Shown here piece after piece: positions 16,010 to 24,650 of a stretch of 48,196 nucleotides of DNA (position 1 is its first letter; every line of letters begins with the position of its first letter). The notes under the pieces were generated by a model. That model was given only the letters and a program-made list of their open reading frames with translations, was not told the DNA's origin and searched no databases. The position numbers and the translations under genes are program-made. Source of the DNA: Bdellovibrionales bacterium (GTDB lineage Bacteria > Bdellovibrionota > Bdellovibrionia > Bdellovibrionales > JAKFYE01); contig JAKFYE010000004.1 in assembly GCA_021731045.1 (NCBI GenBank), positions 1 through 48,196 of the forward strand, in the 5' to 3' direction.

Positions 16010-16834
16010 GTGGATAAGCAAAATAAAAAGCTCGACAAGAATGATCTTAAAGGTCCAGATATGTTTGTTTCTTCCGTAGACAGGGCTTGGACAAAGATTG
16101 AACGCCATCGTCGTATCGGCGCGAGTCTTGTGGTGGCTCTTTTTGCAATTGGCGTTGCGTATACATTTTTTAATGCCTACAAATCCAAAAAGGAAACTAC
16201 GGCTCAAGTCGAATATTATCTCGCAAAGAAAGTCTTGCTTGATACTGAAAAAGCGTATCAGCCAAAGCCGGTCGATCCTAAAACCACTGACCCTAAAACC
16301 ACTGATTCTAAAACCTTAGAAACCAAGAATACAGAGAAAGTCGCCGAGCAAACTGAAAAAAAGAAAACCGGTAACTTGGATCAAGACTTCGGCCCTGCCG
16401 TCACGCAACTTGAAAGTGTCATAAAACGTAACGTAGGTTCAAAGGCTGCGGTTTTAGCTGCATTAGATTTATCTCCTATATTTTTTGAGTACAAACAGGG
16501 AGAGCGCGCGTTTAACAATCTTCATGAAGCATCGAAATCTGTTTCAAAATCAGATCTACTTTATGGCTTTTTATACATGCAACTTGGAAATGCTCAACAA
16601 GCGAACGGAAAATGTGAAGATGCTATTAAGTCTTGGAAGTTAGTGAGCGATTCGAAAAATCATACTTTTTTACATTCAGAAGCTCTTTTAAATGAAGGAT
16701 TATGCTTAGAATCTTTAGGTCAAAGAGATAAGGCATCAGAAATTTATAGACGTGTCTCCCAAGACTTTGGTGATACGGATGCAGGAAAATCTGCAAAAAA
16801 CTATTTAAGGCTCATGTCCAATGACAAATCATAA
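16010..16834 (+). CDS. YfgM-like inner-membrane protein with periplasmic TPR domain
   Basis: 274 residues. The GTG start has AAAGGA 6 bases upstream. A short basic cytoplasmic segment is followed by one membrane helix (about residues 34-52: ASLVVALFAIGVAYTFF), a low-complexity DPKTT linker and an alpha-helical TPR-like region ending in EALLNEGLCLESLGQRDKA. The topology and position directly before a BamB-like gene match E. coli yfgM-bamB; YfgM is a SecYEG-associated periplasmic chaperone partner. It overlaps the bamB-like gene by 14 bases, so they are co-translated. An unusual feature is the three-copy 15-bp repeat encoding the linker. Confidence 0.65.
   Translation: MDKQNKKLDKNDLKGPDMFVSSVDRAWTKIERHRRIGASLVVALFAIGVAYTFFNAYKSKKETTAQVEYYLAKKVLLDTEKAYQPKPVDPKTTDPKTTDSKTLETKNTEKVAEQTEKKKTGNLDQDFGPAVTQLESVIKRNVGSKAAVLAALDLSPIFFEYKQGERAFNNLHEASKSVSKSDLLYGFLYMQLGNAQQANGKCEDAIKSWKLVSDSKNHTFLHSEALLNEGLCLESLGQRDKASEIYRRVSQDFGDTDAGKSAKNYLRLMSNDKS
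16274..16318 (+). repeat. Three copies of a 15-bp in-frame tandem repeat
   Basis: Units at 16274, 16289 and 16304 encode DPKTT, DPKTT and DSKTL in the linker after the membrane helix of the YfgM-like protein. The unit length is a multiple of three, so copy-number change would alter linker length without breaking the frame. Confidence 0.8.
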
Positions 16835-17984
16835 ACGGCCTCTCTTAGCTCTGATTTTATTCGCCACAGCTTGCGTAAGTTGTGCCACTTTAAAAAGTGA
16901 AATGGCAAAGAATCAACGCGAGCTTCATATTTCTCGCTTATGGGTGCGGGAATTGCCTTACGATACAAAACTAAGCGCAGAACGTTTTAATGGCATGCCA
17001 CCTCTCGTTGTAGGCGATGTGGTTTATCAAGGTAATGGTAAAGACTCCTTTGCCGCTTATTCTCGTAAAACCGGAGCAGAACTTTGGCGACGCATGGTTG
17101 AAAACGGCGTGTCTTCTGGGGTCGAGTATAAAGATGGCGATATTTACTTTGGTGGGAGTGATGGGCAGTTTTATTGTTTAAATGCGAGTGATGGTGCGAT
17201 TAAATGGGTTTTTCCCGTGCGCGCTGAAGTTTTAGCTCCACCACTTTTACACGAAGATAGTGTTTACTTTTTAACAGCCAATAACGTGGTTTACGCATTA
17301 GACGCGAAAACCGGCAAACAAAAGTGGCTCTACAATCGAACAGATACAACAACTTTTTCTATTCGCGGCGGAGCCAAACCCGTTGTGTATAAACAAAATC
17401 TAATGCTGGGCTTTAGCGATGGCTTTTTTGTTGCTCTGAATGCCAAGACGGGTGGTCTTGTTTGGGAGCGTAACTTAAATCGCAACGCGAAATTTAAAGA
17501 TATCAATGCGACGGCCGTTATTGATGGTTCCAGCGTGTTTATTTCAAGTTATGACGATTCTCTATACAAACTGAGTGCGGATGATGGCCAAATTCAGTGG
17601 AGGGTGGAGCGTGGCGGACACACCGCTGTGACCATTCAGGGAAACAAGATTTTTTACCCGACTTCGGATGGTGACTTTTTAGCTTTAGACAAACAATCAG
17701 GAAAAATTCTTTGGCAAAACAAAGTTAAAGACGGAGTCGCTACCCAGGCCGTAGAATATAATGAACTCATACTCTACAACGAATCTCGCGGTGATTTGAA
17801 AATTATTAACTCTGCTGACGGCGCTTTGGTTGGCTCTTTTACTTCAGGTCGAGGTTCTCCTATCGCTCCAAGCGTGGATACCCAAACAGGTGATGTTTTT
17901 TTCGTAAGTAACGAAGGCAATCTCTACGCCATAAGATTGGCTTGGGAACGTCGTGGAGATCGCATGTCATGGGAAAAACGATAG
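16821..17984 (+). CDS. bamB: BamB-like outer-membrane assembly lipoprotein (PQQ beta-propeller)
   Basis: 387 residues, the usual BamB length (about 390). A lipoprotein signal ends at Cys18 (ATAC) or Cys21 (CVSC). The mature part consists of repeated propeller blades with the PQQ-repeat signature: KTGAELWRR, SDGAIKWVF, KTGKQKWLY, KTGGLVWER, DDGQIQWRV, QSGKILWQN. BamB is the scaffold of the BAM complex that inserts beta-barrel proteins into the outer membrane and acts on its periplasmic side. The 14-base overlap with the YfgM-like gene and the conserved pairing of these two genes strengthen the call. Confidence 0.85.
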   Translation: MTNHKRPLLALILFATACVSCATLKSEMAKNQRELHISRLWVRELPYDTKLSAERFNGMPPLVVGDVVYQGNGKDSFAAYSRKTGAELWRRMVENGVSSGVEYKDGDIYFGGSDGQFYCLNASDGAIKWVFPVRAEVLAPPLLHEDSVYFLTANNVVYALDAKTGKQKWLYNRTDTTTFSIRGGAKPVVYKQNLMLGFSDGFFVALNAKTGGLVWERNLNRNAKFKDINATAVIDGSSVFISSYDDSLYKLSADDGQIQWRVERGGHTAVTIQGNKIFYPTSDGDFLALDKQSGKILWQNKVKDGVATQAVEYNELILYNESRGDLKIINSADGALVGSFTSGRGSPIAPSVDTQTGDVFFVSNEGNLYAIRLAWERRGDRMSWEKR

Positions 17985-17985
17985 T

Positions 17986-18375
17986 ATGAAGTACCTCTTT
18001 TTAACTTTGGCGTTTGTTGTTTCTTGCGCCAGCAGACCATGTCATGCACCTCAATCTAAAGAAGAGCGTAAAGCCGCACAATTGGAAGCCGAAGAAAAAA
18101 CAGACACGGTGAAACCAGAGTTTCCATCTGAAGTTCAACGCGTATTTGTGGCTAAAAACAATGGCAGCAAACAGTGTGGGACTAAAAAAGGCATCGCCCC
18201 CGGCGTAATGGAAAAACAACTTAAAGATATTAAAGTCTATTCAAGTGTCTCGAAATCTGATGGTTTAATACGTTCACAAGTCTGCGGCACAAGCTCAGGG
18301 TATTTTAATGTTTACGAGATTGATTCTTCAAATCTTGAAAAAGCCAAAGCTCTTGGGTTCCAGGAATGGAAGTAA
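17986..18375 (+). CDS. Small lipoprotein of unknown function
   Basis: 129 residues from ATG 17986, one base after the bamB stop, so it belongs to that operon. MKYLFLTLAFVVSC is a lipoprotein signal with lipobox VVSC (Cys14). The mature protein has a charged segment (KEERKAAQLEAEEK), then a domain with four cysteines (one in the SKQCGTKKG stretch, one in SQVCGTS) and a C-terminal 'YFNVYEIDSSNLEKAKALGF'-type end. I do not recognise the family. Linkage to bamB suggests an outer-membrane or periplasmic role, by inference only. Confidence 0.65.
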   Translation: MKYLFLTLAFVVSCASRPCHAPQSKEERKAAQLEAEEKTDTVKPEFPSEVQRVFVAKNNGSKQCGTKKGIAPGVMEKQLKDIKVYSSVSKSDGLIRSQVCGTSSGYFNVYEIDSSNLEKAKALGFQEWK

Positions 18376-19172
18376 AACACTTCATTTTTATTTTTTTAGT
18401 TTTAATTTCAACAGCAACGACAGAAGCCAAAGGTCGCAAGCGCAGCAAAAAATCTAAAGCAAAAGTCGAAAAATCTGCGCCCGCAGCACAAAAAATTTCT
18501 GATATCAATACTGCGGATCTTAAAGTGCTCTTAAGCGATACCAGTATTGAGCCCTTTATTAATTGGATCAAAACTGTAGACTCTGATTTTGAACAAAAAC
18601 GTGTTTTCTTTTTTGATACTAAAAATCTTGATCTTAATAAACAGGGAGTAGTTTTACGTATTCGCCGTATGCATGACGAAACGTACGATGCAACGGCAAA
18701 GCTGCGAGCCACCGAAGCACTCGAAGTTCCTGCAACCAAAATAAAAGACGGAAGATTGGAGTGCGAGCAAGATGTTACTTACGGTGGGCCTCATCTTCAA
18801 GCGTGCGCTTTAAGTCAGAAATCTAAAAAGGTTCTTCCAAGTCTAGATGTGGAAAGTGTAGATTCTTATTTCAACAAAGCACAATCTCAATTTGTTAAAT
18901 CTAAATACCCAGAGATGAAATGGAAAGAGATCAAAATGTTTGGGCCGATTGTGGCGACTGATTGGGAAACCAAACAAGATGGTTTAGATATTGTTTGCGA
19001 ACTATGGACATTGCCTAATAAAAAACGTTTATTAGAATGCTCGACGAAAACTCCCGTTAATGAACTCGAATCCACTCAATTAAAACTCATTTCATTTTTA
19101 AAAGAAAAAAAGTTTCAGGTCACAGAATCATTAAAATATAAAACCGATCTTGTTCTTTCTGAACTTAAGTAG
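18366..19172 (+). CDS. Exported CYTH-like protein
   Basis: 268 residues with a Sec signal peptide (HFIFIFLVLISTATTEA) followed by a lysine-rich stretch. Residues ~60-130 resemble the CYTH (CyaB/thiamine triphosphatase) tunnel fold: FEQKRVFFFDTKNLDLNKQG then VVLRIRR, matching the family's 'yFDT-d--L---g--LRiR'. A later E-x-K pair (WETKQDG) and LLECSTKT could be further strands. The N-terminal ExExK motif used for metal and triphosphate binding is not visible, so it may be a degenerate member. CYTH enzymes act on triphosphates in the cytoplasm; export is unusual. It overlaps the preceding small lipoprotein gene by 10 bases. Confidence 0.55.
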   Translation: MEVKHFIFIFLVLISTATTEAKGRKRSKKSKAKVEKSAPAAQKISDINTADLKVLLSDTSIEPFINWIKTVDSDFEQKRVFFFDTKNLDLNKQGVVLRIRRMHDETYDATAKLRATEALEVPATKIKDGRLECEQDVTYGGPHLQACALSQKSKKVLPSLDVESVDSYFNKAQSQFVKSKYPEMKWKEIKMFGPIVATDWETKQDGLDIVCELWTLPNKKRLLECSTKTPVNELESTQLKLISFLKEKKFQVTESLKYKTDLVLSELK

Positions 19173-19177
19173 CCTAT

Positions 19178-19900
19178 ATGCCAACGATACTAAACCCTTT
19201 AACGGTTTTATCTTCAGGTCGTGGCTGGATCGCGATCGATAAGCCTCACAATCTCAGCACCCATAATGCAGATTCAAGCTCTGCTCAAACAGATGCCATT
19301 CGCCAAGTCAGCACACTTTTAAAGGCAGATCCAGCATTACGCAAAAGCACGCATTATGAGAATGACTATACGCCATCACCCGTACACCGCTTAGATGTTG
19401 GGACGAGTGGGGTTTTAGTATTTGCGTTGTCCCCAGAAAAATCTCGAAGCCTCGCCCAAGAGTTTGCTGAGCATAAAACAAAGAAAGTCTACGTCGCAAT
19501 TGTTAAAGGGCAGATCTCAGAAAAAACAATTTGGAATTTTGCGCTGACGGATAAAGCCGAGGGTCGCCGAGATCCTGCGGGCACAGGTTCGAAAAAACCA
19601 TGCATTACACATGTTCAACCTCTTAAATCCAATTTCTATTTTAGTTTGATTGAATTGCAAATTGAAACCGGCAGGACCCATCAGATTCGCCGACACGCGA
19701 CTTTAGCGAAACATCCCGTTATTGGAGACACGCGCTATGGTTCTCCTACGTACGCTAAAAAAATTTCTGAAATTTATGGGGTCGATCGTCTTCTTTTACA
19801 TGCACAAAAGCTCACAATTAAAATTGACAATATGGAATACGAAATCGAAAGTCCGATACCTCGCGAGTTTTACAAATTAGATTCTAACCAATGGCAGTGA
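19178..19900 (+). CDS. RluA-family pseudouridine synthase
   Basis: 240 residues: a catalytic domain without an S4 domain. HRLDVGTSGVLVFA contains the catalytic Asp of the RluA-type motif (HRLD-x-TSG). KKVYVAIVKG and the C-terminal GRTHQIRRHA, HPVIGDTRYG motifs confirm the family. It would modify a uridine in rRNA or tRNA; the size suits RluC/RluD/TruC relatives lacking S4, and the exact target is not readable. It lies 5 bases after the CYTH-like gene and is probably co-transcribed with it. It converges on the next gene with one base between stops. Confidence 0.85.
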   Translation: MPTILNPLTVLSSGRGWIAIDKPHNLSTHNADSSSAQTDAIRQVSTLLKADPALRKSTHYENDYTPSPVHRLDVGTSGVLVFALSPEKSRSLAQEFAEHKTKKVYVAIVKGQISEKTIWNFALTDKAEGRRDPAGTGSKKPCITHVQPLKSNFYFSLIELQIETGRTHQIRRHATLAKHPVIGDTRYGSPTYAKKISEIYGVDRLLLHAQKLTIKIDNMEYEIESPIPREFYKLDSNQWQ

Positions 19901-19901
19901 C

Positions 19902-20870
19902 TTAATTTTGGTTGCGAGTGTCTAAGCACTCGACTCGATAGAGTGGCGCCTCGGTATCGTCTAAATCAATATTGAATTCGTTATCAAAATAAAAACTTTT
20001 TCCGTCTGGGCTATAGGAAATGGCTTCGTGTTGTGCCTTCATTATAGGTGACTCGATAACTTGATAGTCTTGGCCTAACTGCCACGCATGAGTCGAAATA
20101 TTATTTTTTAACAACTCAAACCGGATCTCCAACACATTTTGGTAAGTCAAAACAAGCAACTTGGACCCATCGGGACTTATGTCCATTCCCGTCACAATTT
20201 GTCCAAAGAAATCAAAAGTCGATGTCAAAAACGGAAGGTCGAAATCGTACACATCTTCTAGAATGATATCGTCGGCATCTTGAGCTTGATTTATTTTATT
20301 TGCTTGAAGACGAAAGAGTTTGGACGGGGAGGCCTTAAATTTTTGCAGATCAAACTCTTTGGTTAGAATGTAAACGTCACCGGTATGGGGATGAACAGCC
20401 AAGGCTTCCGCATCATGGGGCCCATCTGGGTAATGAAGTTTCAAGTGTTTCCATCCGCGTACAGAAGAGCTAAACGTTTCCGATTCGCGAATCAACCATA
20501 ACTCAAGATTTGCACGGCTTCGTGTATTATCACCAGTATCACCTAAAAAAAGACACGAATCACCATCGCAAGGACCTAAGGACATATCCTCTATGTCTTC
20601 CGCCTTCATATCAGAAACTTCAATTTTCTGTGTATCAGAACCACTTAAAGTTGTGAGATAAAAAAATGGTCCTCCACCAGAGTCATTGTGATGATACAGT
20701 CGATTTGGAAATTGTTTGGAAACCGTGATCCCACTGGCTTCGCTTAGAAATTTAATATCGAGTAAGCCTGCTTGTATCGGGTCCGACCAACGCACACACA
20801 AATCGGCACGTGCAAATGAAGATGTTAAGTGCAAGACCGTCAGCAGTGATAGAACCGTACCGTAAGGCAT
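19902..20870 (-). CDS. Secreted protein with a GDTGDN beta-propeller-like domain
   Basis: 322 residues with a probable signal peptide (VLSLLTVLHLTSSFARA). The mature protein shows SGITVSKQFPNRLYHHNDSG, MKAEDIEDMSLGPC and FLGDTGDNTRSR, the pattern of a widespread group of uncharacterised secreted propeller-like proteins ('HNDSG ... DwEDia-GP ... GDiGDN'). Later segments alternate strand-like repeats (DAEALAVHPHTGDVYILTK, DISPDGSKLLVLTYQN, YSPDGKSFYFDN), as in a six- or seven-bladed propeller. Function unknown; relatives are often described as phytase- or esterase-like by fold only. It lies 22 bases downstream of the AsmA-like gene on the same strand. Confidence 0.6.
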   Translation of the reverse strand: MPYGTVLSLLTVLHLTSSFARADLCVRWSDPIQAGLLDIKFLSEASGITVSKQFPNRLYHHNDSGGGPFFYLTTLSGSDTQKIEVSDMKAEDIEDMSLGPCDGDSCLFLGDTGDNTRSRANLELWLIRESETFSSSVRGWKHLKLHYPDGPHDAEALAVHPHTGDVYILTKEFDLQKFKASPSKLFRLQANKINQAQDADDIILEDVYDFDLPFLTSTFDFFGQIVTGMDISPDGSKLLVLTYQNVLEIRFELLKNNISTHAWQLGQDYQVIESPIMKAQHEAISYSPDGKSFYFDNEFNIDLDDTEAPLYRVECLDTRNQN

Positions 20871-20892
20871 TCTTAATAAAAACTTGGTTCTA

Positions 20893-23763
20893 TTATTTAA
20901 ACAAGTCTTTTAATTTTTTCTCAGCTTCTTTTTTTAAATCATTGCCGAGTTTTTGCCCTTGTTTTTGAATCTCTTGTGAAGCCTTTTTTTGAAGCTTAGC
21001 AGCTTCAAGCCGCGCCGTTTTTTCTAGCAAAACCTTTATCGTGTCGTTCGTCACATCTATAGAGGGAGAGAATATATTGCCCGATATTTTTATCGGAAGC
21101 ATTAACCGACCCGTGGGATCAGAGTTTGCTTCACGCACCGAACCTCTTACAGGTGGATCAGACAAATAAATATCTGCACTCATATCGAGTGTTTTATTTA
21201 AATCTAACCATCCTTTAGCACGCATTTCATTTTTCTCAGGAGTTAGAACTACGAATTTTGAAAAATTAATTTTTCCATCACTTAATGTAAACAGTGCAGA
21301 CATATCACCCGTAGCGCCTTTACTATTTAGTTTAATATCCGAACGAGACGACAAACCAGGAATTTTTGAAATTTTCTCGTTCGCCATTTGATCAAACGAC
21401 AGCGTGCTCAGAAAACCATTTTTTATTTCTGCAGCTCCCACACCTTTAGATAGCTTTAGGTAATCCATAACGGAAGGATGGACAATCGTGAACTGAAAAC
21501 TTCCGTTTGCACTACCGCGTACAAGATCTTTCCAAGCCGGGGAGACCCACGTGACGGCTTGTCCAATTTGTAGATTTTCGGCCCGCCCTGAAAAGTCTAA
21601 GGTCGGAGCACGTTCGATCATATTGTAACTCGAACTTTGTAATTGCAATCTTCCACCAAACAAAGATTGAATCGTTCCCGAGGAGAGTAAACGCCCACCA
21701 ATAAACGAATGCGTCGTATTGACTCCTCTTATATAAAGATCTCCGTATTTTATGTTTTTAATATTAGACACAATTTGAATATTCGAATTTTTATAAATCG
21801 GCCAAGGCGATAAAAACGGTTCCGACGAAGTTGGTGTCGCTATAGATGTCGATCCCGCTTTCACCGGAGCTGGCGGAGCTTTAGGTGTACTCACGACTTC
21901 ATCCAAAAATAAACTCACCTTACCTTTCATATTTAACGGGCTTTTTTCTATACCCATCGCAAAATCATATTGGCCACCTAAAGTGAGATTGGCGTCCGTA
22001 GTGCCGCTGATCTTATAAGCTTTCATGGCTGGTATCATTCTTAACAAAGGATCAAGCCGAAACTTCTGCGTTTTAAAAAATAAATTTAAAACAGGTTGTT
22101 GAGGAGAAGCCACGGTACCTGTCAGCCAAATGGTACCTCCGGGTAATAAAACGGACCCTCTGCGAATAAATATTTTATTTTGACTCTGCTCAGAGTCAAA
22201 ATCCAAAGACAAAATGTTTTGATCGGATTTAACAAAAAACGGAGACGTAATGTTTAATTTATTTAAATTTATATTTGCATTTAAATGTGCGCTCTGGAGT
22301 TGAGTTCCTTGAACTTTCAGGTTGCCTTGGAGATTTAAGGCGATAGGTCCTTTTATGGACATCGTTTTATCAGCATTTTGCCACGCCACTGCGGCTTTTA
22401 TGTTTTGCAAAGTTATAGGATTGAGATCAACATTTAAATCGGTTGGACGATTTAAATCGCCGCGAACTCGAGTAGCCAACTCGACATCTCCTTCAACAGG
22501 TTGACTTGCTAAAATTGGAAACAACTCCTCAAGACCCTTTAAATTTGTTTTTGCCAGATCGACCTCAAAATCAGAAGCTGTTCCTGGCAGATATGACAAC
22601 ATGCCTTTTGCCTTCATTCGGAATTTATCTAAAACCATATTTGCGGTTCTTAAATAGAATTTGTCGCCCGTTTGCGTAAGATCAACTTCGAGCTGCAAAA
22701 TTTTTTGTGCCTGTTTTTTAAATAATTCCTGATACTTAATATCTAAATTTGAAAGATCGGCTTGCAGTTTCAATTTTTCAAAACTTAATGTTTTTCCATA
22801 TTTAAATAGAACCTCTGATTCTAGGTCAGCGGGTCCATTCAGTTGTGCGCTTTGAAGGTTACACTTAATTAGCTCTGCTTTTAATTTTTGAATTTTGACT
22901 TGTCCATCAATTGCTAAAGAAGTGAAGAGTTCCGCGGCCGCGACATTTATTTTAATATCCAAACCTCCCGATTTTATTTTAGCGCAACCGGTATCGATAG
23001 GGGCGTGGAGGGCTTCGATTTGAGGAATTCGTGTTTCGGCTTGCAGTTTCGTCGCGTAGGATTGAATGTTTACGTCGCCCGTTAAAAATATATCGATCCC
23101 CGAGACATTCGTTTTAATTTTAGAAAATTTGAGAAGTTCGCCTTCAGATTTAAGTACGCCTTCAATAAAAACCGGAACTTTATACGCACCATATATTATA
23201 TCAGCCCCAAGTTTCGTTTTCCATTCTGATTTCAAAGTTGGCATATCTAAGAGAAAATTAAAATCTTCAACAACAAGATTTTGGGTTGGCGATTTGTATT
23301 CAATACGGCCGTCTTGCACAGCCAAGTTTAACGCCAATTCAAAAAATTGAGCGAGGCTATCGGCAGGAACATTGACAGTTGTAGTGACGTAAGTTGTTTG
23401 TGGAGTAGCAGCTGCGATAGCAAGACTTTCATGAATGACCTGTGGTTTTAGTATTTTTATTCTTAAAGCGGCGATCTTTTTGATTAACTGAAATGCATCT
23501 ACATCAATAATGACACTTTCAATTTTTAAATTTGTTTTAGAAACCCCGGGTACAGAGCGGCTCACCAGAACATGAGATAAACGTAACCCCATAGGCCAAA
23601 ATTGCGACGAGACATTTCCGACTTGAAGTGTTCCGTTAATGGCGACGGAACCTTTGGTTTCAATAATTTCTTTTAATTTCGGATCTAAAAAAAGGCGAAC
23701 AGCAATTATGATAATGCCAATTGTAATAATCCATGTTGTCAGCACTATCATTAATCTTTTCAT
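20893..23763 (-). CDS. AsmA-family protein
   Basis: 956 residues. One N-terminal membrane helix (residues ~5-25) is followed by a long periplasmic region of repeating beta strands typical of AsmA/TamB-type proteins: an N-terminal SVAINGTLQVGNVSSQFWPMG segment, many 'G-l-y-l--g-l' repeats, and the AsmA C-terminal pattern around KGWLDLNKTLDMSADIYLS and PIKISGNIFSPSIDV. The last ~60 residues form a charged helix. The family is implicated in phospholipid transport between inner and outer membranes and in outer-membrane homeostasis. It is divergent from the exported-protein run that starts at 23.9 kb. Confidence 0.8.
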   Translation of the reverse strand: MKRLMIVLTTWIITIGIIIIAVRLFLDPKLKEIIETKGSVAINGTLQVGNVSSQFWPMGLRLSHVLVSRSVPGVSKTNLKIESVIIDVDAFQLIKKIAALRIKILKPQVIHESLAIAAATPQTTYVTTTVNVPADSLAQFFELALNLAVQDGRIEYKSPTQNLVVEDFNFLLDMPTLKSEWKTKLGADIIYGAYKVPVFIEGVLKSEGELLKFSKIKTNVSGIDIFLTGDVNIQSYATKLQAETRIPQIEALHAPIDTGCAKIKSGGLDIKINVAAAELFTSLAIDGQVKIQKLKAELIKCNLQSAQLNGPADLESEVLFKYGKTLSFEKLKLQADLSNLDIKYQELFKKQAQKILQLEVDLTQTGDKFYLRTANMVLDKFRMKAKGMLSYLPGTASDFEVDLAKTNLKGLEELFPILASQPVEGDVELATRVRGDLNRPTDLNVDLNPITLQNIKAAVAWQNADKTMSIKGPIALNLQGNLKVQGTQLQSAHLNANINLNKLNITSPFFVKSDQNILSLDFDSEQSQNKIFIRRGSVLLPGGTIWLTGTVASPQQPVLNLFFKTQKFRLDPLLRMIPAMKAYKISGTTDANLTLGGQYDFAMGIEKSPLNMKGKVSLFLDEVVSTPKAPPAPVKAGSTSIATPTSSEPFLSPWPIYKNSNIQIVSNIKNIKYGDLYIRGVNTTHSFIGGRLLSSGTIQSLFGGRLQLQSSSYNMIERAPTLDFSGRAENLQIGQAVTWVSPAWKDLVRGSANGSFQFTIVHPSVMDYLKLSKGVGAAEIKNGFLSTLSFDQMANEKISKIPGLSSRSDIKLNSKGATGDMSALFTLSDGKINFSKFVVLTPEKNEMRAKGWLDLNKTLDMSADIYLSDPPVRGSVREANSDPTGRLMLPIKISGNIFSPSIDVTNDTIKVLLEKTARLEAAKLQKKASQEIQKQGQKLGNDLKKEAEKKLKDLFK

Positions 23764-23801
23764 TGAGTTTAATGCTAAAACTCATCGCCTCAATAGGCAA
23801 T

Positions 23802-23894
23802 ATGATACGAATTTCTGATGTCGAAGTTGTGAACACACCAAAACTTTATTCAGGACCTAAGTCCGTACTAGAAGAGTTGTTAACGTTAAAGTAA
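23802..23894 (+). CDS. Possible 30-residue small protein
   Basis: ATG 23802 opens a 30-codon frame ending at 23894, in the gap between the divergent AsmA-like gene and the next plus-strand gene. The predicted peptide (start MIRISDVEVV, end SVLEELLTLK) has a protein-like composition, with a hydrophobic/charged helix at the end. The upstream region has only a weak AGG, so translation is uncertain. No family is recognisable. Confidence 0.2.
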   Translation: MIRISDVEVVNTPKLYSGPKSVLEELLTLK

Positions 23895-23908
23895 TCTCTT
23901 CAGTCTTT

Positions 23909-24514
23909 ATGAGAATCATCGGCTATCTCTTACTTACTTTTTTATGTATTCATGCCAATGCCAACACGTGTGAAGCCTTATTTGAACAAGCTTTTAATAA
24001 AGGTTTTTTTGATCACAAAAATGTCTATGAAAAAGGCTTTTGCTGCATCAATATCCGTGATCTTTTAAATCAATTTGTAACCCAAGAACATTTAGATATT
24101 CAGAATGCTAAGGTTTTTTATATTGTCTACGACTCTCGACGAGGAACTTTAGAGGAATCAAAACTGAAACGCACATTAAAACCCGTTGCGGCCCGCTCTT
24201 TGGAATCAAACTATTGGGGTTGGATGTTCCATGTTGTCTTGGTTCAAAAAGGCAACGTTTATGATTTGGATTTTCAAAAGAAACCGAACGTTGTTAAGGC
24301 TGCTGAATACTTCCAAAAAATGTTTGTTGGGAGTAAAGCTCAAACACAAAATCCTCTTGAAACCATTTTTGTTCGAGAAATCCCCGCACTTGAATACTTA
24401 AGTCAGTATTCTGAAGGACCAAATAGTAAGTTTGATTCGAACTACTATCGCTTCAAAGCAGAGGAATACCCTTTGCAGAGTCTGAATATGTACTTAACTA
24501 AGCAGCAGGAATAG
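23909..24514 (+). CDS. Exported Cys-His-Asp protein, possible deamidase/papain-like fold
   Basis: 201 residues with a signal peptide (IIGYLLLTFLCIHANA). The mature part begins TCEALFEQAF and has a candidate catalytic arrangement: Cys45/Cys46 (KGFCCINIRDLL) at the start of a helix, His108 (WGWMFHVVLV) on a strand and Asp121 (VYDLDF) on the next strand. This order and the 'W-x-HV-x-Y-LD' context resemble bacterial protein-glutaminase/deamidase and papain-like folds. No family was confirmed. It is the first gene of a run of exported proteins continuing to 31.3 kb. If active, it would act on proteins or peptides outside the cytoplasm. Confidence 0.5.
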   Translation: MRIIGYLLLTFLCIHANANTCEALFEQAFNKGFFDHKNVYEKGFCCINIRDLLNQFVTQEHLDIQNAKVFYIVYDSRRGTLEESKLKRTLKPVAARSLESNYWGWMFHVVLVQKGNVYDLDFQKKPNVVKAAEYFQKMFVGSKAQTQNPLETIFVREIPALEYLSQYSEGPNSKFDSNYYRFKAEEYPLQSLNMYLTKQQE

Positions 24515-24650
24515 CGTTTATTGTGGAGTTGAGCTGTCGAACTTATGGACATGCTGTGACTCTAATACGCGATCATAACGTTGGTTTTTAGTTAACAAAT
24601 AAAACTGTTAATATATTGATGTTCTTGAATTGAGTTTGAAAGGATTAAAA

